Source of the DNA: Mesostigma viride
Taxonomy: Eukaryota; Streptophyta; Mesostigmatophyceae; Mesostigmatales; Mesostigmataceae
Assembly (NCBI GenBank): GCA_009746045.1
Contig: RPFO01000017.1
Coordinates: 2,855,559-2,917,558, forward strand
DNA length: 62,000 nucleotides
Reading direction: 5' to 3'
Notes under the pieces: generated by a model
What the model saw: the letters and a program-made list of their open reading frames with translations, nothing else
What the model was told of the DNA's origin: nothing
Databases searched by the model: none
In this document: positions 1 through 14,486 of the stretch, one piece after another
Layout of the letters: every line of letters begins with the position of its first letter
Position numbering within the stretch: position 1 is the first letter of the stretch
Translations under genes and position numbers: made by a program

Positions 1-3000
1 ACCATGCACGCAAGGGGCGGCTGCACACACACGTACACACACCGCGCACGCAAGGGGCGGCTGCACACACACGTACACACACCATGCACGCAATTGCCGG
101 CTGCACACACACGTACATACACCGCGCACGCAAGGGGCTGCTGCACACACATTACACACACAATGCACGCAATTAGGGGCGACGGCACTCACATGTACAT
201 ACTCTTGGGCGGCTGCACACACACGTACACACACCATGCACGCAAGGGCCGGCATGCACACACAGTATACACACACCGCGCACGCAAGGGGCGGCTGCAC
301 ACACACGTACATACACTGCGCACGCAAGGGGCTGCTGCACACACACTTACACTCACCATGCACGCAAGGGGCGGCTGCACACACACGTACATACACCGCG
401 CACGCAAGGGACGGCTGCACACACACGTACATACACCGCGCACGCAAGGGGCAACTGCCCGCACATGTACATCCACCGCGCACGCAATTAAGGGACGGCT
501 GCACACACACGTACATACACCGCGCACGCAAGGGGCAACGGCACTCACATGGACATACACCATGCACGCAAGGGGCGGCTGCACACACACGTACACACAC
601 CGCGCACGCAAGGGGCGGCTGCACACACACGTACACACACCATGCACGCAATTGCCGGCATGCACACACACGTACATCCACCGCGCACGCAAGGGGCAAC
701 TGCACACACATGTACACACACCGCGCACGCTTGGGCAGCTGCACTCACATGTACACACACCGCGCACGCTTGGGGCGGCTGCACACACACGTACATACAC
801 CGCGCACGCTTGGGGCGGCTGCACACACACGTACCTACACCGCGCACGCAAGGGGCGGCTGCACACACACTTACACACAAAATGCACGCTTGGGGCGACG
901 GCACTCACATGTACATACACCGCGCACGAAAGGGGTGGCTGCACACACACGTACATCCACCGCGCACGCAAGGGCAACGGCACTCACATGGACATACACC
1001 ATGCACGCAAGGGGCGGCTGCACACACACGTACACACACCGCGCACGCAAGGGGCGGCTGCACACACACGTACACACACCATGCACGCAATTGCCGGCAT
1101 GCACACACACGTACATCCACCGCGCACGCAAGGGGCAACTGCACACACATGTACACACACCGCGCACGCTTGGGGCAGCTGCACTCACATGTACACACAC
1201 CGCGCACGCTTGGGCGGCTGCACACACACGTACATACACCGCGCACGCTTGGGGCTGCTGCACACACACGTACCTACACCGCGCACGCAAGGGGCGGCTG
1301 CACACACACTTACACACAAAATGCACGCTTGGGGCGACGGCACTCACATGTACACACACCGCGCACGCAAGGGGCGGCTGCACACACACGTACACACACC
1401 ATGCACGCAATTGCCGGCATGCACACACACGTACATCCACCGCGCACGCAAGGGGCAACTGCACACACATGTACACACACCGCGCACGCTTGGGGCAGCT
1501 GCACTCACATGTACACACACCGCGCACGCTTGGAGCGGCTGCACACACACGTACATACACCGCGCACGCAAGGGGCGGCTGCACACATACGTACCTACAC
1601 CGCGCACGCAAGGGGCGGCTGCACACACACGTACATACACCGCGCACGCAAGGACCGGCTCCACTCACATGTACATCCACCGCGCAACCACGGGCGGCTG
1701 CACACACACGTACATACACCGCGCACGCAAGGGGCTGCTGCACACACACTTACACACAAAATGCACGCTTGGGGCGACGGCACTCACATGTACATACACC
1801 GCGCACGAAAGGGGTGGCTGCACACACACGTACATCCACCGCGCACGCAAGGGGCGGCTGCACACACACATACATACACCATGCACGCAAGGGGCGAGTG
1901 CAAAAAACATGTACATACGCCGCGCACGCAAGGGGCAACTGCCCACACATGGACATACACCATGCACGCAAGGGGCGGCTGCACACATGTACATCCACCG
2001 CGCACGCAAGGGGCGAGTGCACACACACGTACACACACGCGCACGCAAGGGGCGGCTGCACACACACGTACACACACCATGCACGCAATTGCCGGCATGC
2101 ACACACACGTACATACACCGCGCACGCAAGGGGCGAGTGCGCACACACGTACATACACCGCGCACGCAAGGGGGGGCTGCACACACACGTACATACACGC
2201 GCACGCAAGGGGCCAGTGCAAGCACATGTACATACACCATGCACGCAAGGGCCGGCATGCACAGAAACGTACATACACCGCGCACGCAAGGGGCTGCTGC
2301 ACACACACGTACACACACCATGCACGCACGGGGCGGCTGCACACACACGTACATCCACTGCGCACGCACGGGGCCGGCGACTGCACACACATGTACATAA
2401 ACCATGCACGCAAGGGGCGGCTGCACACACATGTACATCCACCGCGCACGCAAGGGGCGAGTGCAAACACATGTACATACACCGCGCACGCAAGGACAAG
2501 GATGCACACACATGTACATACACCGCGCACGCAAGGGGCGGCTGCACACGCACGTACATACACCGCGCACGCAAGGGGCGGCTGCACACACACGTACATC
2601 CACCGCGCACGCAAGGGGCAACTGCACACACATGTACACACACCGCGCACGCTTGGGGCAGCTGCACTCACATGTACACACACCGCGCACGCAAGGGGCG
2701 GCTGCACACACACGTACATCCACCGCGCACGCAAGGGGCAACTGCACACACACGTACATCCACCGCGCACGCAAGGGGCGGCTGCACACACACGTACACA
2801 CACCGCGCACGCAAGGGGCAACTGCACACACATGTACACACACCGCGCACGCTTGGGGCGGCTGCACACACACGTACCTACACCGCGCACGCAAGGGGCG
2901 GCTGCACACACACGTACATACACCGCGCACGCAAGGGGCAACTGCACACACATGTACATACACCGCGCACGCAAGGGGCAACTGCACACACATGTACACA

Positions 3001-6000
3001 CACCGCGCACGCAAGGGGCAACTGCACACACACGTACACACACCGCGCACGCTTGGGGCGGCTGCACACACACGTAAATACACCGCGCACGCAAGGGGCG
3101 GCTGCACACACACGTACATCCACCGCGCACGCAAGGGGCAACTGCACACACATGTACACACACCGCGCACGCAAGGGGCAACTGCACACACACGTACACA
3201 CACCGCGCACGCTTGGGGCGGCTGCACACACACGTAAATACACCGCGCACGCAAGGACCGGCTCCACTCACATGTACATCCACCGCGCAACCACGGGGCG
3301 GCTGCACACACACGTACATACACCGCGCACGCAAGGGGCTGCTGCACACACACTTACACACAAAATGCACGCTTGGGGCGACGGCACTCACATGTACATA
3401 CACCGCGCACGAAAGGGGTGGCTGCACACACACGTACACACACCATGCACGCAAGAGCGACTTCACGCACAGGTACACACACCATGCACGCAAGGTTCGG
3501 CTGCACACACATGTACATCCACCGCGCACGCAAGGGGCGGCTGCACACACATGTACATACACATGCACGCAAGGGGCGGCTGCACACACCTGTACACACA
3601 CCGCGCACGCAAGGGGCGAGTGCACACACACGTACACACACCGCGCACGCAAGGGGCGGCTGCACACACACGTACACACACCATGCACGCAATTGCCGGC
3701 ATGCACACACACGTACATCCACCGCGCACGCAAGGGGCAACTGCACACACATGTACACACACCGCGCACGCTTGGGGCAGCTGCACTCACATGTACACAC
3801 ACCGCGCACGCTTGGGGCGGCTGCACACACACGTACATACACCGCGCACGCTTGGGGCGAGTGCGCACACACGTACATACACCGCGCACGCAAGGGGGGG
3901 CTGCACACACACGTACATACACCGCGCACGCAAGGGGCCAGTGCAAGCACATGTACATACACCATGCACGCAAGGGCCGGCATGCACAGAAACGTACATA
4001 CACCGCGCACGCAAGGGGCTGCTGCACACACACGTACACACACCATGCACGCACGGGGCGGCTGCACACACATGTACATCCACCGCACACGCAAGGGGCG
4101 GCTGCACACACATGTACATCCACCGCGCACGCAAGGGGCGAGTGCACACACACGTACACACACCGCGCACGCAAGGGGCGGCTGCACACACACGTACACA
4201 CACCATGCACGCAATTGCCGGCATGCACACACACGTACATACACCGCGCACGCAAGGGGCGAGTGCGCACACACGTACATACACCGCGCACGCAAGGGGG
4301 GGCTGCACACACACGTACATACACCGCGCACGCAAGGGCCAGTGCAAGCACATGTACATACACCATGCACGCAAGGGCCGGCATGCACAGAAACGTACAT
4401 ACACCGCGCACGCAAGGGGCTGCTGCACACACACGTACACACACCATGCACGCACGGGGCGGCTGCACACACACGTACATCCACTGCGCACGCACGGGCC
4501 GGCGACTGCACACACATGTACATAAACCATGCACGCAAGGGCGGCTGCACACACGTACATACACCGCGCACGCAAGGGGCGAGTGCAAACACATGTACAT
4601 ACACCGCGCACGCAAGGACAAGGATGCACACACATGTACATACACCGCGCACGCAAGGGGCGGCTGCACACGCACGTACATACACCGCGCACGCAAGGGG
4701 CGGCTGCACACACACGTACATCCACCGCGCACGCAAGGGGCAACTGCACACACATGTACACACACCGCGCACGCTTGGGGCAGCTGCACTCACATGTACA
4801 CACACCGCGCACGCAAGGGCGGCTGCACACACACGTACATCCACCGCGCACGCAAGGGGCAACTGCACACACACGTACATCCACCGCGCACGCAAGGGGC
4901 GGCTGCACACACACGTACACACACCGCGCACGCAAGGGGCAACTGCACACACATGTACACACACCGCGCACGCTTGGGCGGCTGCACACACACGTACCTA
5001 CACCGCGCACGCAAGGGGCGGCTGCACACACACGTACATACACCGCGCACGCAAGGGGCAACTGCACACACATGTACATACACCGCGCACGCAAGGGGCA
5101 ACTGCACACACATGTACACACACCGCGCACGCAAGGGGCAACTGCACACACACGTACACACACCGCGCACGCTTGGGGCGGCTGCACACACACGTAAATA
5201 CACCGCGCACGCAAGGGGCGGCTGCACACACACGTACATCCACCGCGCACGCAAGGGGCAACTGCACACACATGTACACACACCGCGCACGCAAGGGGCA
5301 ACTGCACACACACGTACACACACCGCGCACGCTTGGGGCGGCTGCACACACACGTAAATACACCGCGCACGCAAGGGGTGGCTGCACACACACGTACATC
5401 CACCGCGCACGCAAGGGGCGGCTGCACACACACGTACATACACCGCGCACGCTTGGGGCGGCTGCACACACACGTACCTACACCGCGCACGCAAGGGGCG
5501 GCTGCACACATACGTATACCTACACCGCGCACGCAAGGGGCGACTGCACACACATGTACATCCACCGCGCACGCAAGGGCCGGCTGCACACACACGTACA
5601 CACACCATGCACGCAAGGGCCGGCTGCACACACACGTACATACACCGCGCACGCTTGGGGCGGCTGCACACACACGTACACACACCGCGCACGCAAGGGG
5701 CAGCTGCACACACACGTACATACACCATGCACGCAAGGGGCTGCACACACACTTACACACACCTTGCACGCAAGGGCCGGCATGCACACACACTGGCATA
5801 CACCGCGCACGCAAGGGGCGGCTGCACACACGTACATACACCGCGCACGCAAGGGGCGAGTGCACACACACGTACACACACCGCGCACGCAAGGGGCGGC
5901 TGCACACACACGTACACACCATGCACGCAATTGCCGGCTGCACACGCACGTACATCCACTGCGCACGCAAGGGGCAACTGCACACACATGTACACACGCT

Positions 6001-9000
6001 TGGGGCGGCTGCACTCACATGTACACACACCGCGCACGCAAGGGCCGGCTGCACACACACGTACATCCACCGCGCACGCAAGGGGCAACTGCACACACAC
6101 GTACACACACCATGCACGCAAGGGCGGCTGCACTCACATGTACACACACCATGCACGCAAGGGCGGCTGCACACACACTTACACACCAATGCACGCGGGG
6201 CAACGCACACACATGTACATACACCATGCACGCAAGGGGCGGCTGCACACACACGTACACACCATGCACGCAAGGGCGACTGCACGCACAGGTACACTCA
6301 CCATGCACGCAAGGGGCGGCTGCACACACACGTACACACACCGCGCACGCAAGGGCGGCTGCACACACACGTACATACACCGCGCACGCAAGGGGCAACT
6401 GCACTCACATGTACATACACCATGCACGCAAGGGGCGGCTGCACACACACGTACACACACCGCACGCAAGGGCGACTCACGCACAGGTACACACACCATG
6501 CACGCAAGGCGGCTGCACACACATGTACATCCACCGCGCACGCAAGGGGCGGCTGCACACACATGTACATACACCATGCACGCAAGGGGCGGCTGCACAC
6601 ACATGTACATCCACCGCGCACGCAAGGGGCGAGTGCACACACACGTACACACACCGCGCACGCAAGGGGCGGCTGCACACACACGTACACACACCATGCA
6701 CGCAAGCGGCATGCACACACACGTACATCCACCGCGCACGCAAGGGGCAACTGCACACACACGTACACACACCGCGCACGCTTGGGGCAGCTGCACACAC
6801 GTACACACACCGCGCACGCAAGGGCGGCTGCACACACACGTACACACACCATGCACGCAAGGCGGCTGCACACACACGTACACACACCGCGCACGCAAGG
6901 GGCGGCTGCACACACACGTACACACACCATGCACGCAATTCGGCTGCACACACGTACATCCACCGCGCACGCAAGGGGCACTGCACACATGTACACACAC
7001 CGCGCACGCAAGGGGCAGCTGCACACACACGTACATACACCGCGCACGCAAGGGGCGGCTGCACACACACGTACACACACCGCGCACGCAAGGGGCGGCT
7101 GCACACACACGTACACACCGCGCACGCAAGGGGCAACTGCACACACACGTACATACACCGCGCACGCAAGGGGCAACTGCACACACATGTACACACCGCG
7201 CACGCAAGGGGCAACTGCACACACACGTACACACACCGCGCACGCGGGCGGCTGCACACACACGTACCACACCGCGCACGCAAGGGGCGGCTGCACACAC
7301 ACGTACACACACGCGCACGCAAGGGGCGGCTGCACACACACGTACACACCGCGCACGCAAGGGGCACTGCACACACACGTACATCCACCGCGCACGCAAG
7401 GGCGGCTGCACACACACGTACACACACCGCGCACGCAAGGGGCAACTGCACACACATGTACACACACCGCGCACGCAAGGGGCGGCTGCACACACACGTA
7501 CACACACCGCGCACGCAAGGGGCGGCTGCACACACACGTACATACACCGCGCACGCAAGGGGCAACTGCACACACATGTACATACACCGCGCACGCAAGG
7601 GGCAACTGCACACACATGTACCTACACCGCGCACGCAAGGGGCAACTGCACACACACGTACCTACACCGCGCACGCTTGGGGCGGCTGCACACACACGTA
7701 CCTACACCGCGCACGCAAGGGGCGGCTGCACACACACGTACACACACCATGCACGCAAGGGCCGGCTGCACACACACGTACATCCACCGCGCACGCAAGG
7801 GGCGGCTGCACACACACGTACCACACCGCGCACGCAAGGGGCGGCTGCACACACACGTACACACACCGCGCACGCAAGGGGCAACTGCACACACATGTAC
7901 ACACACCGCGCACGCTTGGGGCGGCTGCACACACACGTACATACACCGCGCACGCAAGGGGCGGCTGCACACACACGTACATACACCGCGCACGCAAGGG
8001 GCAACTGCACACACATGTACCTACACCGCGCACGCAAGGGGCAACTGCACACACACGTACCTACACCGCGCACGCTTGGGGCGGCTGCACACACACGTAC
8101 CTACACCGCGCACGCAAGGGGCGGCTGCACACACACGTACACACACCATGCACGCAAGGGCCGGCTGCACACACACGTACATCCCCCGCGCACGCTTGGG
8201 GCGGCTGCACACACACGTACCTACACCGCGCACGCAAGGGGCGGCTGCACACACACGTACATCCACCGCGCACGCAAGGGGCAACTGCACACACATGTAC
8301 ACACACCGCGCACGCTTGGGGCAGCTGCACTCACATGTACACACACCGCGCACGCAAGGGGCGGCTGCACACACACGTACATCCACCGCGCACGCAAGGG
8401 GCAACTGCACACACACGTACATCCACCGCGCACGCAAGGGGCGGCTGCACACACACGTACACACACCGCGCACGCAAGGGGCGACTGCACACACATGTAC
8501 ATCCACCGCGCACGCAAGGGCCGGCTGCACACACACGTACACACACCATGCACGCAAGGGCCGGCTGCACACACACGTACATCCACCGCGCACGCAAGGG
8601 CCGGCTGCACACACACGTACATACACCGCGCACGCAAGGGGCAACTGCACACACATGTACACACACCGCGCACGCAAGGGGCAACTGCACACACACGTAC
8701 ACACACCGCGCACGCTTGGGGCGGCTGCACACACACGTACCTACACCGCGCACGCAAGGGGCGGCTGCACACACACGTACATCCACCGCGCACGCAAGGG
8801 GCAACTGCACACACATGTACACACACCGCGCACGCTTGGGGCAGCTGCACTCACATGTACACACACCGCGCACGCAAGGGGCGGCTGCACACACACGTAC
8901 ATCCACCGCGCACGCAAGGGGCAACTGCACACACACGTACATCCACCGCGCACGCAAGGGGCGGCTGCACACACACGTACACACACCGCGCACGCAAGGG

Positions 9001-12000
9001 GCAACTGCACACACATGTACACACACCGCGCACGCTTGGGGCGGCTGCACACACACGTACCTACACCGCGCACGCAAGGGGCGGCTGCACACACACGTAC
9101 ATACACCGCGCACGCAAGGGGCAACTGCACACACATGTACATACACCGCGCACGCAAGGGGCAACTGCACACACATGTACACACACCGCGCACGCAAGGG
9201 GCAACTGCACACACACGTACACACACCGCGCACGCTTGGGGCGGCTGCACACACACGTAAATACACCGCGCACGCAAGGGGCGGCTGCACACACACGTAC
9301 ATCCACCGCGCACGCAAGGGGCAACTGCACACACATGTACACACACCGCGCACGCTTGGGGCAGCTGCACTCACATGTACACACACCGCGCACGCAAGGG
9401 CCGGCTGCACACACACGAAAAACCACCGCGCACGCAAGGGGCAACTGCACACACACGTACATACACCGCGCACGCAAGGGGCGGCTGCACACACACGTAC
9501 ACACACCGCGCACGCAAGGGGCAACTGCACACACATGTACACACACCGCGCACGCTTGGGGCGGCTGCACACACACGTACCTACACCTTGCACGCAAGGG
9601 GCGGCTGCACACACACGTACATACACCGCGCACGCAAGGGGCAACTGCACACACATGTACATACACCGCGCAACCACGGGGCGGCTGCACACACACGTAC
9701 ATACACCGCGCACGCAAGGGGCAACTGCACACACATGTACACACACCGCGCACGCTTGGGGCGGCTGCACACACACGTACCTACACCGCGCACGCAAGGG
9801 GCGGCTGCACACACACGTACATACACCGCGCACGCAAGGGGCAACTGCACACACATGTACATACACCGCGCAACCACGGGGCGGCTGCACACACACGTAC
9901 ACACACCGCGCACGCAAGGGGCAGCTGCACACACACGTACATACACCATGCACGCAAGGGGCTGCACACACACTTACACACACCTTGCACGCAAGGGCCG
10001 GCATGCACACACACTGGCATACACCGCGCACGCAAGGGGCGGCTGCACACACGTACATACACCGCGCACGCAAGGGGCGAGTGCACACACACGTACACAC
10101 ACCGCGCACGCAATTAAGGGACGGCTGCACACACACGTACATACACCGCGCACGCAAGGGGCAACGGCACTCACATGTACATACACCATGCACGCAAGGG
10201 GCGGCTGCACACACACGTACACACACCATGCACGCAAGGAGCGACTTCACGCACAGGTACACACACCATGCACGCAAGGTTCGGCTGCACACACATGTAC
10301 ATCCACCGCGCACGCAAGGGGCGGCTGCACACACATGTACATACACCATGCACGCAAGGGGCGGCTGCACACACCTGTACATCCACCGCGCACGCAAGGG
10401 GCGAGTGCACACACACGTACACACACCGCGCACGCAAGGGGCGGCTGCACACACACGTACACACACCATGCACGCAAGGGCCGGCATGCACACACAGTAT
10501 ACACACACCGCGCACGCAAGGGGCGGCTGCACACACACGTACATACACTGCGCACGCAAGGGGCTGCTGCACACACACTTACACTCACCATGCACGCAAG
10601 GGGCGGCTGCACACACACGTACATACACCGCGCACGCAAGGGACGGCTGCACACACACGTACATACACCGCGCACGCAAGGGGCAACTGCCCGCACATGT
10701 ACATCCACCGCGCACGCAATTAAGGGACGGCTGCACACACACGTACATACACCGCGCACGCAAGGGGCAACGGCACTCACATGGACATACACCATGCACG
10801 CAAGGGGCGGCTGCACACACACGTACATACACCGCGCACGCAAGGGGCTGCTGCACACACACTTACACACACAATGCACGCAATTAGGGGCGACGGCACT
10901 CACATGTACATACTCTTGGGCGGCTGCACTCACATGTACATACACCGCGCATGCAAGGGGCAACTGCACACACACGTACACACACCATGCACGCAAGGGC
11001 CGGCATGCACACACACGTACATACACTGCGCACGCAAGGGGCAACTGCACACACACGTACACACACCATGCACGGAAGGGACGGCTGCACTCACATGTAC
11101 ACACACCATGCACGCAAGGGCCGGCTGCACACACACGTACATACACCATGCACGCAAGGGGCTGCACACACACTTACACACCACCTTGCACGCAAGGGCC
11201 GGCATGCACACACACTGGCATACACCGCGCACGCAAGGGGCGGCTGCACACACGTACATACACCGCGCACGCAAGGGGCGAGTGCACACACACGTACACA
11301 CACCGCGCACGCAATTAAGGGACGGCTGCACACACACGTACATACACCGCGCACGCAAGGGGCAACGGCACTCACATGTACATCCACCATGCACGCAAGG
11401 GGCGGCTGCACACACACGTACACACACCATGCACGCAAGGACAAGGATTCACACACATGTACACACACAAAGCACGCAAGGGGCTGCTGCACACACACGT
11501 ACATACACCGCGCACGCAAGGGGCGGCTGCACTCACATGTACACACACCACGCACGCAAGGGGCGGCTGCACACACACGTACATACACTGCGCACGCACG
11601 GGGCGACTGCACACACATGTACATAAACCATGCACGCAAGGGGCGGCTGCACACACATGTACATACACCGCGCACGCAAGGGGCGAGTGCAAACACATGT
11701 ACATACACCGCGCACGCAAGGACAAGGATGCACACACATGTACATACACCGCGCACGCAAGGGGCGGCTGCACACACACGTACATACACCGCGCACGCAA
11801 GGGGCGAGTGCGCACACACGTACATACACCGCGCACGCAAGGGGCGGCTGCACACACACGTACATACACCGCGCACGCACGGGGCCAGTGCAAGCACATG
11901 TACATACACCATGCACGCAAGGGGCGGCTGCACACACATGTACATACACCGCGCACGCAAGGGGCGAGTGCAAACACATGTACATACACCGCGCACGCAA

Positions 12001-13408
12001 GGGGCAACTGCCCGCACATGTACATCCACCGCACACGCAAGGGGCGGCTGCACACACATGTACATACACCGCGCACGCAAGGGGCGGCTGCACACACACG
12101 TACATACACCGCGCACGCAAGGGGCGAGTGCGCACACACGTACATACACCGCGCACGCAAGGGGGGCTGCACACACACGTACATACACCGCGCACGCAAG
12201 GGGCCAGTGCAAGCACATGTACATACACCATGCACGCAAGGGCCGGCATGCACAGAAACGTACATACACCGCGCACGCAAGGGGCTGCTGCACACACACG
12301 TACACACACCATGCACGCACGGGGCGGCTGCACACACACGTACATCCACTGCGCACGCACGGGGCCGGCGACTGCACACACATGTACATAAACCATGCAC
12401 GCAAGGGGCGGCTGCACACACATGTACATCCACCGCGCACGCAAGGGGCGAGTGCAAACACATGTACATACACCGCGCACGCAAGGACAAGGATGCACAC
12501 ACATGTACATACACCGCGCACGCAAGGGGCGGCTGCACACGCACGTACATACACCGCGCACGCAAGGGGCGGCTGCACACACACGTACATACACCGCGCA
12601 CGCACGGGGCCAGTGCAAGCACATGTACATACACCATGCACGCAAGGGGCGGCTGCACACACATGTACATACACCGCGCACGCAAGGGGCGAGTGCAAAC
12701 ACATGTACATACACCGCGCACGCAAGGGGCAACTGCCCGCACATGTACATCCACCGCGCACGCAAGGGGCGGCTGCACACACATGTACACACACCATGCA
12801 CGCAAGGACAAGGATGCACACACATGTACACACACCATGCACGCAAGGGGCGGCTGCACACACACGTACACACACCGCGCACGCAAGGGGCGAGTGCAAA
12901 CACATGTACATACACCATGCACGCAAGGACAAGGATGCACACACATGTACACACACCATGCACGCAAGGGGCGGCTGCACACACACGTACATACACAATG
13001 CACGGTTGGGGCGACGGCACTCACATGTACATACACCATGCACGCAAGGACAAGGATGCACACACATGTACATACACCGCGCACGCAAGGGGCGGCTGCA
13101 CACACACGTACATACACCGCGCACGCAAGGGGCGAGTGCGCACACACGTACATCCACCGCGCACGCAAGGGGCGGCTGCACACACACGTACATACACCGC
13201 GCACGCAATGGGCGAGTGCAAACACATGTACATACACCGCGCACGCAAGGGGCGGCTGCACACACACGTACACACACCATGCACGCAAGGGCCGGCATGC
13301 ACACACACGTACATACACCGCGCACGCAAGGGGCGGCTGCACAGAAACGTACACACACCGCGCACGCAAGGGCCGGCTGCACACACATGTACATACACCT
13401 TGCACGTA
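1..13408. repeat. 40-bp CA-rich satellite array, truncated at the left edge
   Basis: About 330 tandem copies of a 40-bp unit made of two halves: CGCGCACGCAAGGGGCGGCT and GCACACACACGTACATACAC. Variants recur in order (CATGCACGC for CGCGCACGC, AATTGCC, CTTGGGGC, GAGTGC, AAGGACAAGGATGC), which gives higher-order repeats. For example, the block around 150-215 reappears near 10866-10930, and the block around 2200-2560 near 4320-4690 and 12190-12560. The unit length is not a multiple of 3 and the unit has no stop in any frame, so both strands show huge apparent ORFs (His/Thr/Arg-rich on plus, Cys/Val-rich on minus). I regard none as a gene. The array is more degenerate, with small indels, at about 5.7-7.5 kb. 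Confidence 0.95.
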
Positions 13409-13575
13409 CAACACACAACACACACACACAACAAAAAATTATATACACACACACACGCACACGCACACGCACACGCACACGCACACGCACACGCACACGC
13501 ACACGCACACGCACAACACACACAACACACACAACACACACACGCACACGTGAACAACACACACACACAACAATT
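13409..13575. repeat. CA and CGCACA microsatellite at the satellite border
   Basis: The 40-bp array decays into ACACACAACA runs, then about ten copies of CGCACA (about 13455-13514), then ACACAACAC repeats. The simple-sequence tail marks the right boundary of the satellite. Confidence 0.85.
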
Positions 13576-13680
13576 ATAATATTAGTGTAGTATATCAAAC
13601 AAAATAGTAATAAAGTATTTGCAAGCGTACTTCGTGTGAATTATGTGTAGACGAGAATAGAAGCTAAACAAAACTCTAAT

Positions 13681-13748
13681 GGAGAAAGAGGGATTCGAAC
13701 CCTTGGGAAAGTTACCCCATACATAGCATTCCACTCGGACATTTCTCC
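13681..13748 (-). pseudogene. tRNA-Ser pseudogene, plastid/organelle type, internally deleted
   Basis: Read on the minus strand this begins GGAGAAATGTCCGAGTGG and ends GGTTCGAATCCCTCTTTCTCC. The 7-bp acceptor stem pairs perfectly (GGAGAAA/TTTCTCC), the T-loop is TTCGAAT, and a small variable-arm hairpin (TGGG/CCCA) remains. These are features of plastid-like tRNA-Ser. The D-loop, the 5' half of the anticodon stem and the anticodon are missing: the GAGTGG of the D-arm runs straight into AATGCTATG, the 3' side of the anticodon stem. The first T-stem pair is an A-C mismatch. It cannot be a working tRNA; an organelle-derived nuclear insert is the simplest reading. Confidence 0.6.
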
Positions 13749-13767
13749 GAAAAAAAGGTCACGTAAG

Positions 13768-13842
13768 CTAAGGGTGGAGAGTTAAGGGTGTAGGTTGTAG
13801 GATGTATGGTGTAGGGTGTAGGGTGTAGGGTGTAGGGTGTCT
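13768..13842 (+). repeat. TGTAGGG telomere-like array
   Basis: A short array that starts degenerate (TAAGGGTG, TGTAGGTTG) and settles into five or so perfect GTGTAGG heptamers. The unit differs by one base from the plant/algal telomere TTTAGGG. It is interstitial, 20 bp from the tRNA-Ser relic and about 400 bp from the end of the satellite. Confidence 0.6.
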
Positions 13843-14180
13843 TGAGCTTTCTTTTTTGAGATCAATAGAGTCCCCTTCCATGATCATGTGCGTGATCTGG
13901 TTATGATTTTCATCTATGGCGTGTGTGGCCACATCGTGTATTTACAACTTTCTAGCCATGGATAACTAGGTAACCATAAATTGGTTACCATGATAACTAG
14001 GTAAAAACGTGTTGGTTTCAGAATACATGTGATCGCTGCATTGTCATCTACAATGTACAAATCAATCACGGATTTCGGGGCTACGGATTTCGGGGCTAAG
14101 TTTTTGTGGGTAGAGATTGGCAAGGGTGTCTTTATCTTGCCACTTGGTCACTTGGTGTGCATTACGTCTGTTCTTGCGTT

Positions 14181-14486
14181 GGAGTCAAAAAACTGTCCGT
14201 GTGTGGTGGTGGACTTTTCCTCACGGGCAGTCGCCATATGTCATACAAGCACTTGTTCGGCGTACCACTAGCTCATGTATGTCACCATTGTAATTTTGCG
14301 TTGTAACAGCATTTCTCGGAGCCAACGGCCGTTGGACTCAAAAAACTGACCGTGTGTGGTGGTGGACTTTTCCTCACGGGCAGTCGCCATATGTCATACA
14401 AGCACTTGTTCGGCGTACCACTAGCTCGTGGATGTCACCATTGTAATTTTGAGTTGTAACAGCATTTCTCGGAGCCAACGGCCGTT
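14181..14486 (+). repeat. 153-bp tandem duplication
   Basis: Two adjacent copies, 14181-14333 and 14334-14486, nearly identical, each running from GGAGTCAAAAAACTG to a terminal CCAACGGCCGTTGG palindrome. A third start of the unit at 14487 diverges after a few bases. Confidence 0.85.
14322..14335. promoter_or_regulatory. CCAACGGCCGTTGG palindrome, first of a series
   Basis: A perfect 14-bp palindrome. The same core recurs at 14475-14488, 14733-14746, 14989-15000 and 16041-16054 (one base changed) and inside FANCE exon 3 at 20480-20491. The first three share the left context CGGAGCC or CGAGCC. The halves contain AACGG, which resembles a MYB recognition core, but any regulatory role is only inference. 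Confidence 0.35.

Noticed and set aside
3373-10887. A 2504-residue plus-strand ORF (and many others up to 1600 residues on both strands)
   Set aside because: It is a stop-free reading of the 40-bp satellite; all frames on both strands are equally open and show only the repeat.
1-13400. CRISPR array
   Set aside because: Repeats are contiguous with no unique spacers, and the genome is eukaryotic.
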